From: Alisma plantago-aquatica
Lineage: Eukaryota; Streptophyta; Magnoliopsida; Alismatales; Alismataceae
Assembly (NCBI GenBank): GCA_963693085.1
Contig: OY856411.1
Location: 1,346,799,050 to 1,346,863,049 of the forward strand
Length of the DNA stretch: 64,000 nucleotides
Direction: 5' to 3'
Part shown: positions 24,632-36,461 of the stretch, piece after piece
Layout of the letters: every line of letters starts with the position of its first letter
How positions within the stretch are numbered: position 1 is the first letter of the stretch
Notes under the pieces: generated by a model
What the model was told of the DNA's origin: nothing
The model's input: the letters and a program-made list of their open reading frames with translations, nothing else
Database searches by the model: none
Position numbers and translations under genes: made by a program

Positions 24632-24659
24632 CCCCCCCCCCCCCCCCCCCCCCCCCCCC
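24632..24659. repeat. 28-bp poly-C tract
   Basis: This is an uninterrupted run of 28 C, followed by an A/C-rich stretch with CA repeats. It sits exactly at the right edge of the 1.38-kb tandem duplication. The minus strand is a 28-G run with quadruplex potential. Length may be affected by sequencing or assembly error. Confidence 0.9.
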
Positions 24660-24953
24660 AACAACACCACAAAAACACACACACACCCCACCCCACCCCC
24701 ACTTAGCTTTAGCTTTTGAATATATATTCATGTTTCTCTACCCTACCTTTAGGTGCAAGCACTATTCTTTACCAGCTGTGGGATTTGGGAGATCATTTGC
24801 TCCTCAATGACATAGGTCACGGGTTGTGATGCTTTCTGGTTGCAAAAATCTTTTAATGCTATTAAACTCTTTTTTGACGGGAAATGTAACTTTTCATTTA
24901 TTCCATATTATTGATACTTATTTTCCTGTACTTATGCTGTCACCATGTTTCAG

Positions 24954-25161
24954 CTACTGAAGTTGCAGTTGGCGTTTCTCGTGTACGAGTTGGTAACCTT
25001 CCTAAGAAGAAAAACATCCATAGAGATCTCAAATTAATGTTTGAAGGTTCTAGGGACATCCTTTCCATAAGTCCTGCAGTAATTGGGAATAAAAAGACAA
25101 GGGAACCTATTTGTAAGGGTTTTGCTTATGTTGATTTTCGTTCAAAAGTGGCTGCAGAAAG
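24954..25161 (+). CDS. Organelle-targeted RRM protein, exon 2 (RRM core)
   Basis: This exon is 208 nt, entered in phase 1 and left in phase 2. It encodes the first ~70 residues of an RNA recognition motif: RNP2 is VRVGNLP near its start and RNP1 is KGFAYVDF near its end, with the usual spacing. The RRM binds single-stranded RNA, so an organellar RNA-processing or RNA-stability role is likely but not shown. The acceptor is TTTCAG|CTACTG and the donor is GAAAG|GTAATT. The RRM is completed by exon 3, about 32 kb downstream. Confidence 0.88.
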
Positions 25162-25242
25162 GTAATTTCGGCCGATGTTGTTCCACTTATTTCACTCAAG
25201 CTCTGTGTTAAAGTTGCTAAGATTTTAACTATTTGCATCAGG

Positions 25243-26826
25243 AGAACTTGTTAACTGTCTTGTTAGTTTTCACCCTTGCACAACTTCTCATCTTTTAAGG
25301 GCTTGTTTAATTAGATATGGTGGAGCTGAAATCATGCTTTTGCTATTCTTAAAATATACGTGAACTCACACTTTGCAGTCCACTGTATTTAACCAGACAA
25401 GCCAGAAGTCTAGCACAACATACGGAAAGTGGTGTTCAGTTGTAAAGATTGATCGAAATGCTTGCCTGCTGACTTTTGATCTTGTGCTAATTCACGAAAT
25501 ATATGTAACTTTTGGCTTTCTCTATTGTTATGCTGTATGTAGTCTTTTCTCTTTTATGTATGTTTTTCTAGTTGGTGATGTCCTGCATGGCATGTGACAT
25601 TATCTTTTTTACTAAAGTTTCAATTAGATGTTTTCTTGAGAGAACTTGTTAACTGTCTTGTTAGTTGTCACCCTTGCACAACTTCTCATCTTTTAAGGGC
25701 TTGTTTAATTAGATATGGGGGAGCTGAAACCATATTTTGCTATTCTTAAAATACACGTGAACTCACACTTTGCAGTCCACTGTATTTAACCAAACAAGCC
25801 AGAATTCTAGTATAACATGCGGAAAGTGGTGTTCAGTTGTAAAGATTCGAAATGCTTGCCTGCTGACTTTTGATCTTGTGCTAATTCACGAAATATAAGT
25901 AACTTTTGGCTCTCTCTATTGCTATGCTGTATGTAGTATTTTCTCCTTATGTTTATCTGGTTGGTCATGCCCTGCATGGCATGTGACATTATCTTTTTTA
26001 CTAAAGTTTCAATTAGATGTTTTCTTGAGAGAACTTGATAACTGTCTTGTTAGTTGTCACCCTTGCACAACTTCTCATCTTTTAAGGGCTTGTTTAATTA
26101 GATATGGTGATGCTGAAATCGTGCTTTTTCTATTCTTAAAATACACGTGAACTCACACTTTGCAGTCCACTGTATTTAACCAGACAAGCCAGAAGTTTAG
26201 TATAACGTGCGGAAAGTGGTGTTCAGTTGTAAAGATTGATCGAAATGCTTGCCTGTTGACTTCTGATCTTGTGCTAATTCACGAAATTTATGTAACTTTT
26301 GGCTTTCTCTATTGTTATGCTGTATGTAGTATTTTCTCCTTTATGTATGTTTTTCTAGTTGGTCATGTCCTGCATGGCATGTGACATTATCTTTTTTACC
26401 TAAGTTTCAATTAGATCTTTTCTTGAGAGAACTTGTTAAATGTCTTGTTAGTTGTCACCCTTGCACAACTTCTCATTTTTTAAGGGCTTGTTTAATTAGA
26501 TATGGCGGAGCTGAAATCATGGTTTTGCTATTCTTAAAATACACGTGAACTCACACTTTGCAGTCCACTGTATTTAACCAGACAAGCCAGCAGTCTAGTA
26601 TAACATGCGGAAAGTGGTGTTCAGTTGTAAAGATTGATCGAAATGCTTGCCTGCTGACTTTTGATCTTGTGCTAATTCACGAGTTATATGTAACTTTTGG
26701 CTTTCTCTATTGTTATGCTGTATGTAGTATTTTTTCCTTTATGTATGTTTTTCTAGTTGGTCATGTCCTGCATGGCATGTGACATTATCTTTTTTACTAA
26801 AGTTTCAATTAGATGTTTTCTTGAGA
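25243..26826. repeat. Four tandem copies of a ~398-bp unit
   Basis: Copies start at 25243, 25641, 26030 and 26428 with AGAACTTGTTAACTG-like sequence. Copy 2 is about 389 bp owing to small deletions. Three of the four keep a 74-codon open frame, but it has no recognisable domain and copy 2 breaks it, so I do not call it a gene. The array starts just 81 bp after exon 2. Confidence 0.92.
25299..25403. mobile_element. MITE-like element inside each 398-bp unit
   Basis: GGGCTTGTTTAATTAGATA at 25299 and AACCAGACAAGCC ending at 25403 form imperfect terminal inverted repeats about 105 bp apart. GGCTTGTTT-type ends are common in plant MITEs. The same pair occurs in the other three units. No clear target-site duplication was seen, so the superfamily is open. 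Confidence 0.4.
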
Positions 26827-27227
26827 GCAATTAGATGTTAATTTTACTTATCGATTTTTTTCATGGATTACCAGAAAATTTTGAATCATGCATCGAAGTC
26901 ATGATATTACTCGAGAAGTCTAAAGGTCATTGGCAATAGAAATATAGTAAAGTGTAATGCTAATATCTTGCTTATTATTGCGCTCTTACTCTTCTTTACC
27001 GTGCATTTTTTTTGCATACATGACCATTGGGAATTCCTACACATTTCTCTTCCAATTAAAGGTTGTAGGTTTGGGGGGGGGGTGTAGTGGACGAGGACAA
27101 AAGCTTTCTAAATGGATGTGTATACATGCATGTTTTTGGAATATTAACACTATTCAGATACTTAGAAGTTAGGATGTAAACTGTTAATGTATTAATGTTA
27201 TTTGTTTATTTTGTACTCTCTTTAGTG
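26827..27227. other. Intron 2 spacer; possible left part of an interrupted copia LTR
   Basis: No gene was recognised. The last ~55 nt (about 27173-27227) may be the left part of an older LTR whose right part follows the inserted element at 37825. Confidence 0.35.
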
Positions 27228-27232
27228 TCCTG

Positions 27233-28586
27233 TGAAAAACCACTAGAGGGGGGTGAATAGGGTTTTATAGAGATTTTAATAATAATTCAATCAAAGCAAG
27301 CAACCACAAAAATATTGGACAAAGGGACAAGGATTTAGAGTGGTTCCAACCTTAGCAAATACTAACGCAGTCAATCCACTACCCGGTTGCTTACCCAACC
27401 GGGATTTTGAAAGTACTTCAATTTTATTACCTCGCAAATGTTACATAAAATTACAAATACTTTCATCAAACCCTTCGGACAACCTTCACCTAGAAGTAGT
27501 CTCAGCAACCTCGAAGCAGCCTTCCTTGAAGTAACCTCAAGCTCCCCCTCGAAGTAGCCTTCCTCTTGAAGTAGCTTCCCGTCGAGACAACCTTCTTGAA
27601 GTAGTCCAAAGTCCACCTTCTCCACCGAGAAGACCCTTCTCCACTTGAGAAGTCAAAACCTCTCCAATCGTTGTAGCACAAGGCTTGATTTCCTATATCA
27701 AGCGTTTTGATCTCCTAACCAATGTATATGAAAGTGTTGGTGCAGTGGGTAAGAGATGCTAGCCTATAGGACACGAATTTGGAGCAATGGAAATGAATAG
27801 CCAATGTTGGAGTTGCTCAATTGCTCACAAGAATGAATAGTCAATTGCAAGTATTATGCTCAAGTGTTGCACAAGTGTGTTTTGGGGTCCTAAGGCTTGT
27901 CCTATTTATAAGAATGGCCTATGAATGCTTAAGGACGTTCTAGACACTTTCTAGGGGGTTTTTAGTGCTCAACTAGCCGTTAGGTATCCATTAGTTGCTT
28001 TAGCAATGACTAGTTAATTAATCCTGAAAAGTGCAGACAGAACTCTTCTCGGTCGACAAATTGTCGATCGAGAGTCCTTCTCGGTCGAGGATTTGTCGAC
28101 CGAGGGACGTCCTGGAGCAAGTGTTTACAACGTTCATTTCAACTCCCAACTACCTTGTCTGCTGGGTCTAACGGCTACTTGGGTCATTCACGGTCGAGGA
28201 ATTTGTTGACCGAGAGTGCCTCGGTCGAGAAGTTTGTCGACCGAGAATGACTCTGTTTCAATGTTTTAAACTAAGTACTAAGTGTGTGTATGAGTGTGCA
28301 GTTGTGACACTATTGTAGGGGATGACCTATCTAAGTGTTGTGATTGACTAGGGAAGATCTAAACGCTTGATTTACATGATATCTAAGTACTTGTACATTA
28401 TATACTTGTACAAGTTTTTACATTTGATTACAATCATGAATTAAAGCAATTTGAGCATTTAGATCTTCCAAGTTGTGTCATCCACCTAGTTCCTACAACA
28501 CTCAAGTAGCACGTTAGATTCACAAGAATGAAATGTTTGTCATCATCGAAACAAAGGGATTATAATAATGTCCAATTTAGCCAACA
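27233..28586 (-). mobile_element. LTR A of the gag-only copia element
   Basis: It is 1,354 bp with TG...CA ends (TGAAAAACCACTAG ... TTAGCCAACA on the + strand). It is the 3' LTR in element orientation and is flanked outside by the TSD TCCTG. Four CTCGGTCGA-type hairpins lie at about 28048-28250. Confidence 0.9.
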
Positions 28587-31500
28587 ATCTCCCCCTTTTT
28601 GAAGATGACAAACATTTCCAAAATATAAAATAAGGAAATGTAAATCATATGAGTTTCATACCTGAAGTTTACCTTTTGTAGCCATTCTCTTGTTTGCAAG
28701 TGCGTGCTGGCCGAATGATTATGAAACTCATCATATATTTTTGATTTTATATTATTTCTCCCCCTTTGTCATTTCAAAAAGATAACCAAGATAATCATTA
28801 ATTATGACTTATACTACTCCCCCTTAATTTGATAATTAGATGCTCAGGTTATAACAATCATTAGATCATAATAAATTAAACTTTTATGAGAGCTATGCAC
28901 TAGAATCTTGTTTAATATACTAAGGTTGATTTCAAGAAAATGATTTACAGATAAGCATTTTGTCAAGCTTATTTTAGGCCGACCTTGACTTCGACCATAG
29001 CGCCCTTTGGTCAAACTTGATTTCAACCAAGAGGCAATTTCTGCAGATTTCCAATTTGAACACTTATATGTGAAGTATAATTTCTGCAGATTTTCAATTT
29101 AAAATGCATTTGTGCCATGAAGTTTTACTGTTTATGTAAAATGACATCTTCATATGAGCTGAATCACAATGATCAAAAACAATATCCATTCATGGTTTGT
29201 ATATATGGACCAAAGATTATTTTAGACAATCCAATGAAACACAATGATCATGGCACAATAATTATGATAGAACAGTAGAAGTATATCCACAATACAATGA
29301 TCAAGATAGAAGCATATAAATACGATGATTATGATCATTTAAACTAAATTTCAATACACATGGTTCCTATATAGATAGACCAAGGAATTCTTTAGGAAAA
29401 ACCATGTGGATTATGATAAAACAGTAATTTGCTTGATTAAACCAACATGGTTCATAGTTTTCAGTTTTAAGTCCAACCATGTAGAGGATAAACCAAAATA
29501 ATCTCATTCAAGGTTCATAAATTTTCAACTTTAAGACAAACCATGAACATGCTTAATAAACTTTTTCAAGCAATGAGTATATTCAATATCAGTCTTCATA
29601 TAGAATTTTTGCAATATGTTTAAATATTTCATATTCATAATGTTATATCTTTATTCAACAAGATCAATACGTTTTAAAAAAAAATGGTCTCCAAGATTCA
29701 TTCTTGATTTGCATATTAAATCAATCATTAATAACAAATTGATAGCAAACTAGATTAATTAAAACAGGTTCAGCAGAACTTGGTTCGATCAAACTTTTTG
29801 TCGACTGAATTTTATCTCGGTCGACGTTTTTCTCGACCGAGAATGCTGCTGTTTGTACAGATTTTATCAGATTTGTTGCAGACTTCAAAACAGTAACCTG
29901 CTCGGTCGACTAATTCTCGACCGACAGTGTTCTCGGTCGAACAGTTTCTCGACCGAGAATGTTTCTGTACTGTTTTTCAGAGATTATTTCCAAACAAGAT
30001 ACAAGAATATGAAAGTTAAAGCTCAATTTTGTTGAGATATGACATTTGTATATCAAAATAACTTTTTAGGTCAAATCTCAACAAGTCAAATTTAAACCTC
30101 TAAGTTTTAGGAACCCAAGCTAGATCATCATTCCTTTTCTTGTATGGGCATGAAAAAGAGTAGTGTCCAAGACGCAAACAATAATGACAACTAATAGAGT
30201 CAATCTCATTTCTCTTTCTAGGAGTTGAGTTGTTCTTAGGTACATACATGGATTGATTCTTTAGCACTTGTGTCCTAGGTTTTTGATAAGATTTTCTTTT
30301 AGGCTTATAACCTAGTCCTCTCCTTTCAATTTGAGGATAAGAATCATTTAAGATTTTATCAAGAGTATCATTTTTACTCAAGCTACTAACTTTTTGTTGC
30401 TAATGAATAATCTCATCCATTCTCTTCTTGATATCTAACTTTGCTTGATCTAGATTAGATAACAAAGAATCTCTTTCTTTCACAATAATATCATAATCTA
30501 GATGTGTACACAACACAGGTTGTTTTTGAAGATCATTTACTTGAGTTTGCAAGTTTCACTTTTCTACGGAAAGAAGATTGCAATTTGCTTCTACAGATTT
30601 CAGCTTAATATCATAATCTTCAATAGCCTTTTTGAGATCTTCATTTTCAGATGTGAGAGCAAGAAGTTTAGCATTTAACTCATCATTTACTTTATTTGAT
30701 TTCTTAAATTTCTTCTTGCACTCAATATATTTCTCATGTGTATCTTGAAGACTAGCAATTAGATCTTCTTTTGGAAGATCAAAAAGACTTGCCGCTTCTT
30801 CTTCTTCTTCATTTGTTGTAGCAATAAGACATTCTACTTCTTCTTTTCCATCATCACTATCATCACTTGAATCATCCCATGCAACTTTATATGCTCTTTC
30901 TTTCTTTTTGTGAGATGATTTCTTCCCTTTCTTGAGTTTTGGACAATCACCTTTCATGTGTCCCTTTTTGCCACATTCAAAGCACCTGGAAGAAGAAACA
31001 CTAGAAGTTTTATTAGTTTTAAAGCTTTTATACTGCTTACCGTTTACAATGATAGTTTCTTCTTCACTATCATCTTCACTTGTGTCATGACTATTCTTGG
31101 TTGATGCTTTGAATGCAATGTCCTTCTTTCTCCCTTGTTGAAGTTCACGGTCTCGTCTTTCTTCCTCTTCTAAAGTTGCCTCATGTGCTTCTAAGTTGCC
31201 AATGAGTTGTTCCATCCTTAGCCGGGTGAGATCATTTGCTTCTTCAATAGCAGTCACCTTGGGCTTGTATTTGGGAGGAAGAGACCTAAGGATTTTTTAT
31301 ACTTGATCTTCTTCACTGATTACTTTACCTAAAGCATTTAAACCATTTACAATAGAAGAAAATTTTGCATACATTTCACTAATGGACTCATTTTGATCCA
31401 TACGAAACTGTTCAAATTTTTTCTTAAGCATTCCGATTTTAGAGTTCTTAAATTGAACAGTTCCTTCATAAGTTATGGAGAGTTTATGCCATATTTCATA

Positions 31501-31846
31501 TGCCGTTTCACAATTTGATATTCTATTGAATTCACCAATGGAAATTGAACAATAGAGTATACTTACAACTTTTGCATTCATTTGGGCTGATCTTACCGTA
31601 TTACCATCCCAAGTTGCATACTCTGTTTGAGGGAATTCATATGGATTTGATACCATTCTCCATAGATCCCAGCTAATTCCTTGGAAGTAGAATTGCATCC
31701 TCCTTTTCCAGTAGGTGTAATTAGTGCCATCAAAAGGTGGAGGTCTAGCCACGAGTGTCCCTTCTAGGTTGAGGTTGTTGAGTACCCCGTCACCCATTGT
31801 TCAAGACTTTGTTAGAGTTCCTTGAAGCCCTGCTCTGATACCAATT
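28587..31846 (-). mobile_element. Internal domain 1 of the gag-only copia element
   Basis: It runs from the PPT (complement at 28587-28600) to the PBS complement at 31833-31844. The PPT-side 1.5 kb (28600-30099) is non-coding and carries four more CGGTCGA hairpins at about 29780-29965. The gag relic fills most of the rest. Confidence 0.85.
30100..31797 (-). pseudogene. Copia gag, copy 1 (three in-frame stops)
   Basis: It starts MGDGVLNNLNLEGTL at 31797. An N-terminal copia gag domain (retrotransposon gag, UBN2-type) includes PPFDGTNYTYWKRRM and YEIWHKLSITYEGT. Two zinc knuckles follow: CFECGKKGHMKGDC, and near the C-terminus CHYCLRLGHYSFSC, both CX2CX4HX4C. A Lys/Ser/Asp-rich stretch and a coiled-coil-like segment lie between them. 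Gag would form the RNA-packaging particle. Stops lie at about 31297 (TAA after EEDQV), 30556 (TGA) and near 30400 (TAG). The last two are absent from copy 2. No pol follows the C-terminal end. Confidence 0.85.
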
Positions 31847-33205
31847 GAAAAACCACTAGAGGGGGGGGGTGAATAGGGTTTTATAGAGATTTTAATAATA
31901 ATTCAATCAAAGCAAGCAACCACAAAAATATTGGACAAGGGGACAATGATTTAGAGTGGTTCCAACCTTAGCAAATACTAAGGCAGTCAATCCACTACCC
32001 GGTTGCTTATCCAACCGGAATTTTGAAAGTACTTAAATTTTATTACCTCGCAAGGATGTTACATAAAATTACAAATACTTTCACCAAACCCTTCAGACAG
32101 CCTTCACCTAGAAGTAGTCTCACCAACCTCGAAGCAGCCTTCCTTGAAGTAACCTCAAGCTTCCCCTTGAAGTAGCCTTCCTCTTGAAGTAGCTTCCCGT
32201 TGAGACAACCTTCTTGAAGTAGTCCAAAGTCCACCTTCTCCACCGAGAATACCCTTCTCCACCTGAGAAGTCAAACCCTCTCCAATCGTTGTAGCACAAG
32301 GCTTGATTTCCTATATCAAGCGTTTTGATCTCTTAACCAATGTATATGAAAGTGTTGGTGCAGTGGGTAGGAGATGCTAGCCTATAGGACACGAATTTGG
32401 AGCAATGGAAATGAATAGTCAATGTTGGAGTTGCTCAATTGCTCACAAGAATGAATAGCCAATTGCAAGTATTATGCTCAAGTGTTGCACAAGTGTGTTT
32501 TGGGTGTCCTAAGGCTTGTCCTATTTATAAGAATGGCCTATGAATGCTTAAGGACGTTCTATACACTTTCTAGGGGGTTTTTAGTGCTCAACTAGCCGTT
32601 AGGTATCCATTAGTTGCTTTAGCAACGACTAGTTAATTAATCCTGAAAAGTGCAGACAAAACTCTTCTCGGTCGACAAATTGTCGATCGAGAGTCCTTCC
32701 CAGTCGAGGATTTGTCGACCGAGGGACGTCCTGGAGCAAGTGTTTACAACGTTCATTTCAACTCCCAACTACCTTGTCTGCTGGGTCTAACGGCTACTTG
32801 GGTCATTCTCGGTCGAGGAATTTGTTGACCGAGAGTGCCTCTGTCGAGAAGTTTGTCGACCGAGAATGACTCTGTTTCAATGTTTTAAACTAAGTACTAA
32901 GTGTGTGTATGAGTGCGCAGTTGTGACACTATTGTAGGGGATGACCTATCTAAGTGTTGTGATTGACTAGGGAAGATCTAAACGCTTAATTTACATGATA
33001 TCTAAGTACTTGTACATTATATACTTGTACAAGTTTTTACATTTGATTACAATCATGAATTAAAGCAATTTGAGCATATAGATCTTCCAAGTTGTGTCAT
33101 CCACCTAGTTCCTACAACACTCAAGTAGCACGTTAGATTCACAAGAATGAAATGTTTGTCATCATCGAAACAAATGGATTATATTAATGTCCAATTTAGC
33201 CAACA
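31847..33205 (-). mobile_element. LTR B (central, shared) of the gag-only copia element
   Basis: It is 1,359 bp with the same ends as LTR A. It serves both neighbours: the PBS of internal 1 is on its left and the PPT of internal 2 on its right. No TSD lies next to it, so it is not a boundary of a separate insertion. Confidence 0.9.
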
Positions 33206-36200
33206 ATCTCCCCCTTTTTGAAGATGACAAACATTTCCAAAATATAAAATAAGGAAATGTAAATCATGAGTTTCATACCTGAAGTTTACCTTTTGTAGCC
33301 ATTCTCTTGTTTGCAAGTGCGTGCTGGCCGAATGATTATGAAACTCATTATATATTTTTGATTTTATATTATTTCTCCCCCTTTGTCATTTCAAAAAGAT
33401 AACCAAGATAATCATTAAGTATGACTTATACTACTCCCCCTTAATTTGATAATTAGATGCTCAGGTTATAACAATCATTAGATCATAATAAATTAAACTT
33501 TTATGAGAGCTATGCACTAGAATCTTGTTTAATATACTAAGGTTGATTTCAAGAAAATGATTTACAGATAAGCATTTTGTCAAGCTTATTTTAGGTCGAC
33601 CTTGACTTTGACCATAGCGCCCTTTGGTCAAACTTGATTTCAACCAAGGGGCAATTTTTGCAGATTTCCAATTTGAACACTTATATGTGAAGTATAATTT
33701 CTGCAGATTTTCAATTTAAAATGCATTTGTGCCATGAAGTTTTACTGTTTATGCAAAATGGCATCTTCATATGAGCTGAATCACAATGATAAAAAACAAT
33801 ATCCATTCATGGTTTGTATATATGGATCAAAGATTATTTTAGACAATCCAATGAAACACAATGATCATGGCACAATAATTATGATAGAACAGTAGAAGTA
33901 TATCCACAATACAATGATCAAGATAGAAGCATATAAATACGATGATTATGATCATTTAAACTAAATTTCAATACACATGGTTCCTATATAGATAGACCAT
34001 GGAATTCTTTAGGAAAAACCATGTGGATTATGATAAAACAGTAATTTGCTTGATTAAACCAACATGGTTCATAGTTTTCAGTTTTAAGTCCAACCATGTA
34101 GAGGATAAACCAAAATAATCTCATTCAAGGTTCATAAATTTTCAACTTTAAGACAAACCATGAACATGCTTAATAAACTTTTTCAAGCAATGAGTATATT
34201 CAATATCAGTCTTCATATAGAATTTTTGCAATATGTTTAAATATTTCATATTCATAATGTTATATCTTTATTCAACAAGATCAATATGTTTTAAAAAAAA
34301 TGGTCTCCAAGATTCATTCTTGATTTGCATATTAAATCAATCATTAATAACAAATTGATAGCAAACTAGATTAATTAAAACAGGTTCAGCAGAACTTGGT
34401 TCGGTCGAACTTTTTGTCGACTGAATTTTATCTCGGTCGACGTTTTTCTCGACCGAGAATGCTGCTGTTTGTACAGATTTTATCAGATTTGTTGCAGACT
34501 TCAAAACAGTAACCTGCTCGGTCGACTAATTCTCGACCGACAGTGTTCTCGGTCGAACAGTTTCTCGACCGAGAATGTTTCTGTACTGTTTTTCAGAGAT
34601 TATTTCCAAACAAGATACAAGAATATGAAAGTTAAAGCTCAATTTTGTTGAGATATGACATTTGTATATCAAAATAACTTTTTAGGTCAAATCTCAACAA
34701 GTCAAATTTAAACCTCTAAGTTTTAGGAACCCAAGCTAGATCATCATTCCTTTTCTTGTATGGGCATGAAAAAGAGTAGTGTCCAAGACGCAAACAATAA
34801 TGACAACTAATAGAGTCAATCTCATTTCTCTTTCTAGGAGTTGAGTTGTTCTTAGGTACATACATGGATTGATTCTTTAGCACTTGTGTCCTAGGTTTTT
34901 GATAAGATTTTCTTTTAGGCTTATAACCTAGTCCTCTCCTTTCAATTTGACGATAAGAATCATTTAAGATTTTATCAAGAGTATCATTTTTACTCAAGCT
35001 ACTAACTTTTTGTTGCAACTGAATAATCTCATCCATTCTCTCCTTGATATCTAACTTTGCTTGATCTAGATTAGATAACAAAGAATCTCTTTCTTTCACA
35101 ATAATATCATAATCTAGATGTGTACACAACACAGGTTGTTTTTGAAGATCATTTACTTGAGTTTGCAAGTTTAACTTTTCTAGGGAAAGAAGATTGCAAT
35201 TTGCTTCTACAGATTTCAGCTTAATATCATAATCTTCAATAGCCTTTTTGAGATCTTCATTTTCAGATGTGAGAGCAAGAAGTTTAGCATTTAACTCATC
35301 ATTTACTTTATTTGATTTCTTAAATTTCTTCTTGCACTCAATATATTTCTCATGTGTATCTTGAAGACTAGCAATTAGATCTTCTTTTGGAAGATCAAAA
35401 AGACTTGCCTCTTCTTCTTCTTCTTCATTTGTTGTAGCAATAAGACATTCTACTTCTTCTTTTCCATCATCACTATCATCACTTGAATCATCCCATGCAA
35501 CTTTATATGCTCTTTCTTTCTTTTTGTGAGATGATTTCTTCCCTTTCTTGAGTTTTGGACAATCACCTTTCATGTGTTCCTTTTTGCCACATTCAAAGCA
35601 CCTGGAAGAAGAAACACTAGAAGTTTTATTAGTTTTAAAGCTTTTATACTGCTTACCGTTTACAATGATAGTTTCTTCTTCACTATCATCTTCACTTGTG
35701 TCATGACTATTCTTGGTTGATGCTTTGAATGCAATGTCCTTCTTTCTCCCTTGTTGAAGTTCACGGTCTCGTCTTTCTTCCTCTTCTAAAGTTGCCTCAT
35801 GTGCTTCTAAGTTGCCAATGAGTTGTTCCATCCTTAGCCGGGTGAGATCATTTGCTTCTTCAATAGCAGTCACCTTGGGCTTGTATTTGGGAGGAAGAGA
35901 CCTAAGGATTTTTTATACTTGATCTTCTTCACTGATTACTTTACCTAAAACATTTAAACCATTTACAATAGAAGAAAATTTTGCATACATTTCACTAATG
36001 GACTCATTTTGATCCATACGAAACTGTTCAAATTTTTGCTTAAGCATTTCAATTTTAGAGTTCTTAACTTGAACAGTTCCTTCATAAGTTATGGAGAGTT
36101 TATGCCATATTTCATATGCCGTTTCACAATTTGATATTCTATTGAATTCACCAATGGAAATTGAACAATAGAGTATACTTACAACTTTTGCATTCATTTG

Positions 36201-36461
36201 GGATGATCTTACCGTATTAGCATCCCAAGTTGCATACTCTGTTTGAGGGAATTCATATGGATTTGATACCATTCTCCATAGATCCCAGCTATTTCTGTGG
36301 AAGTAGAATTGCATCCTCCTTTTCCAGTAGGTGTAATTAGTGCCATCAAAAGGTAGAGGTCTAGCTACGAGTGTCCCTTCTAGGTTGAGGTTGTTGAGTA
36401 CCCCGTCACCCATTCTTCAAGACTTTGTTAGAGTTCCTTGAAGCCTTGCTCTAATACCAAT
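33206..36461 (-). mobile_element. Internal domain 2 of the gag-only copia element
   Basis: It is collinear with internal 1 at an offset of about 4.6 kb. Its PBS complement (36449-36460) has one change (CTAATACCA instead of CTGATACCA). Four CGGTCGA hairpins lie at about 34400-34580 between gag and the PPT. Confidence 0.85.
34716..36413 (-). pseudogene. Copia gag, copy 2 (one in-frame stop)
   Basis: This is the same architecture as copy 1, and better preserved. The N-terminal gag domain runs from 36413 to a TAA at 35913. From there a 385-codon frame reaches 34716 with both zinc knuckles. The first knuckle reads CFECGKKEHMKGDC, with Glu for the usual Gly. The TAA after EEDQV sits at the same codon as in copy 1, so either it predates the duplication or it is tolerated. 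If read through, the product would be about 566 residues. No protease or pol frame follows. Confidence 0.85.

Larger units (their letters stand above)
19377..24953 (+). other. Intron 1 of the RRM gene (5.6 kb)
   Basis: It has GT...AG borders (GTAACC / TTTCAG). It contains a triplicated 155-bp repeat, loose duplicates at 20247-21000, a 1.38-kb tandem duplication with a copia relic, and a long C run. The stretch 21001-21880 shows no recognised feature. Confidence 0.8.

Noticed and set aside
25373..26782. Repeated 74-codon open frames in the 398-bp units as a gene family or as exons of the RRM gene
   Set aside because: The RRM reads continuously from exon 2 to 57092, copy 2 of the repeat breaks the frame, and no domain is visible. 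Recent tandem copying explains the similarity.
28048..28250. CRISPR-like array from the regularly repeated CTCGGTCGA hairpins
   Set aside because: Spacing is irregular, arms are internal palindromes rather than repeat-spacer units, and the context is an LTR of a plant retrotransposon.
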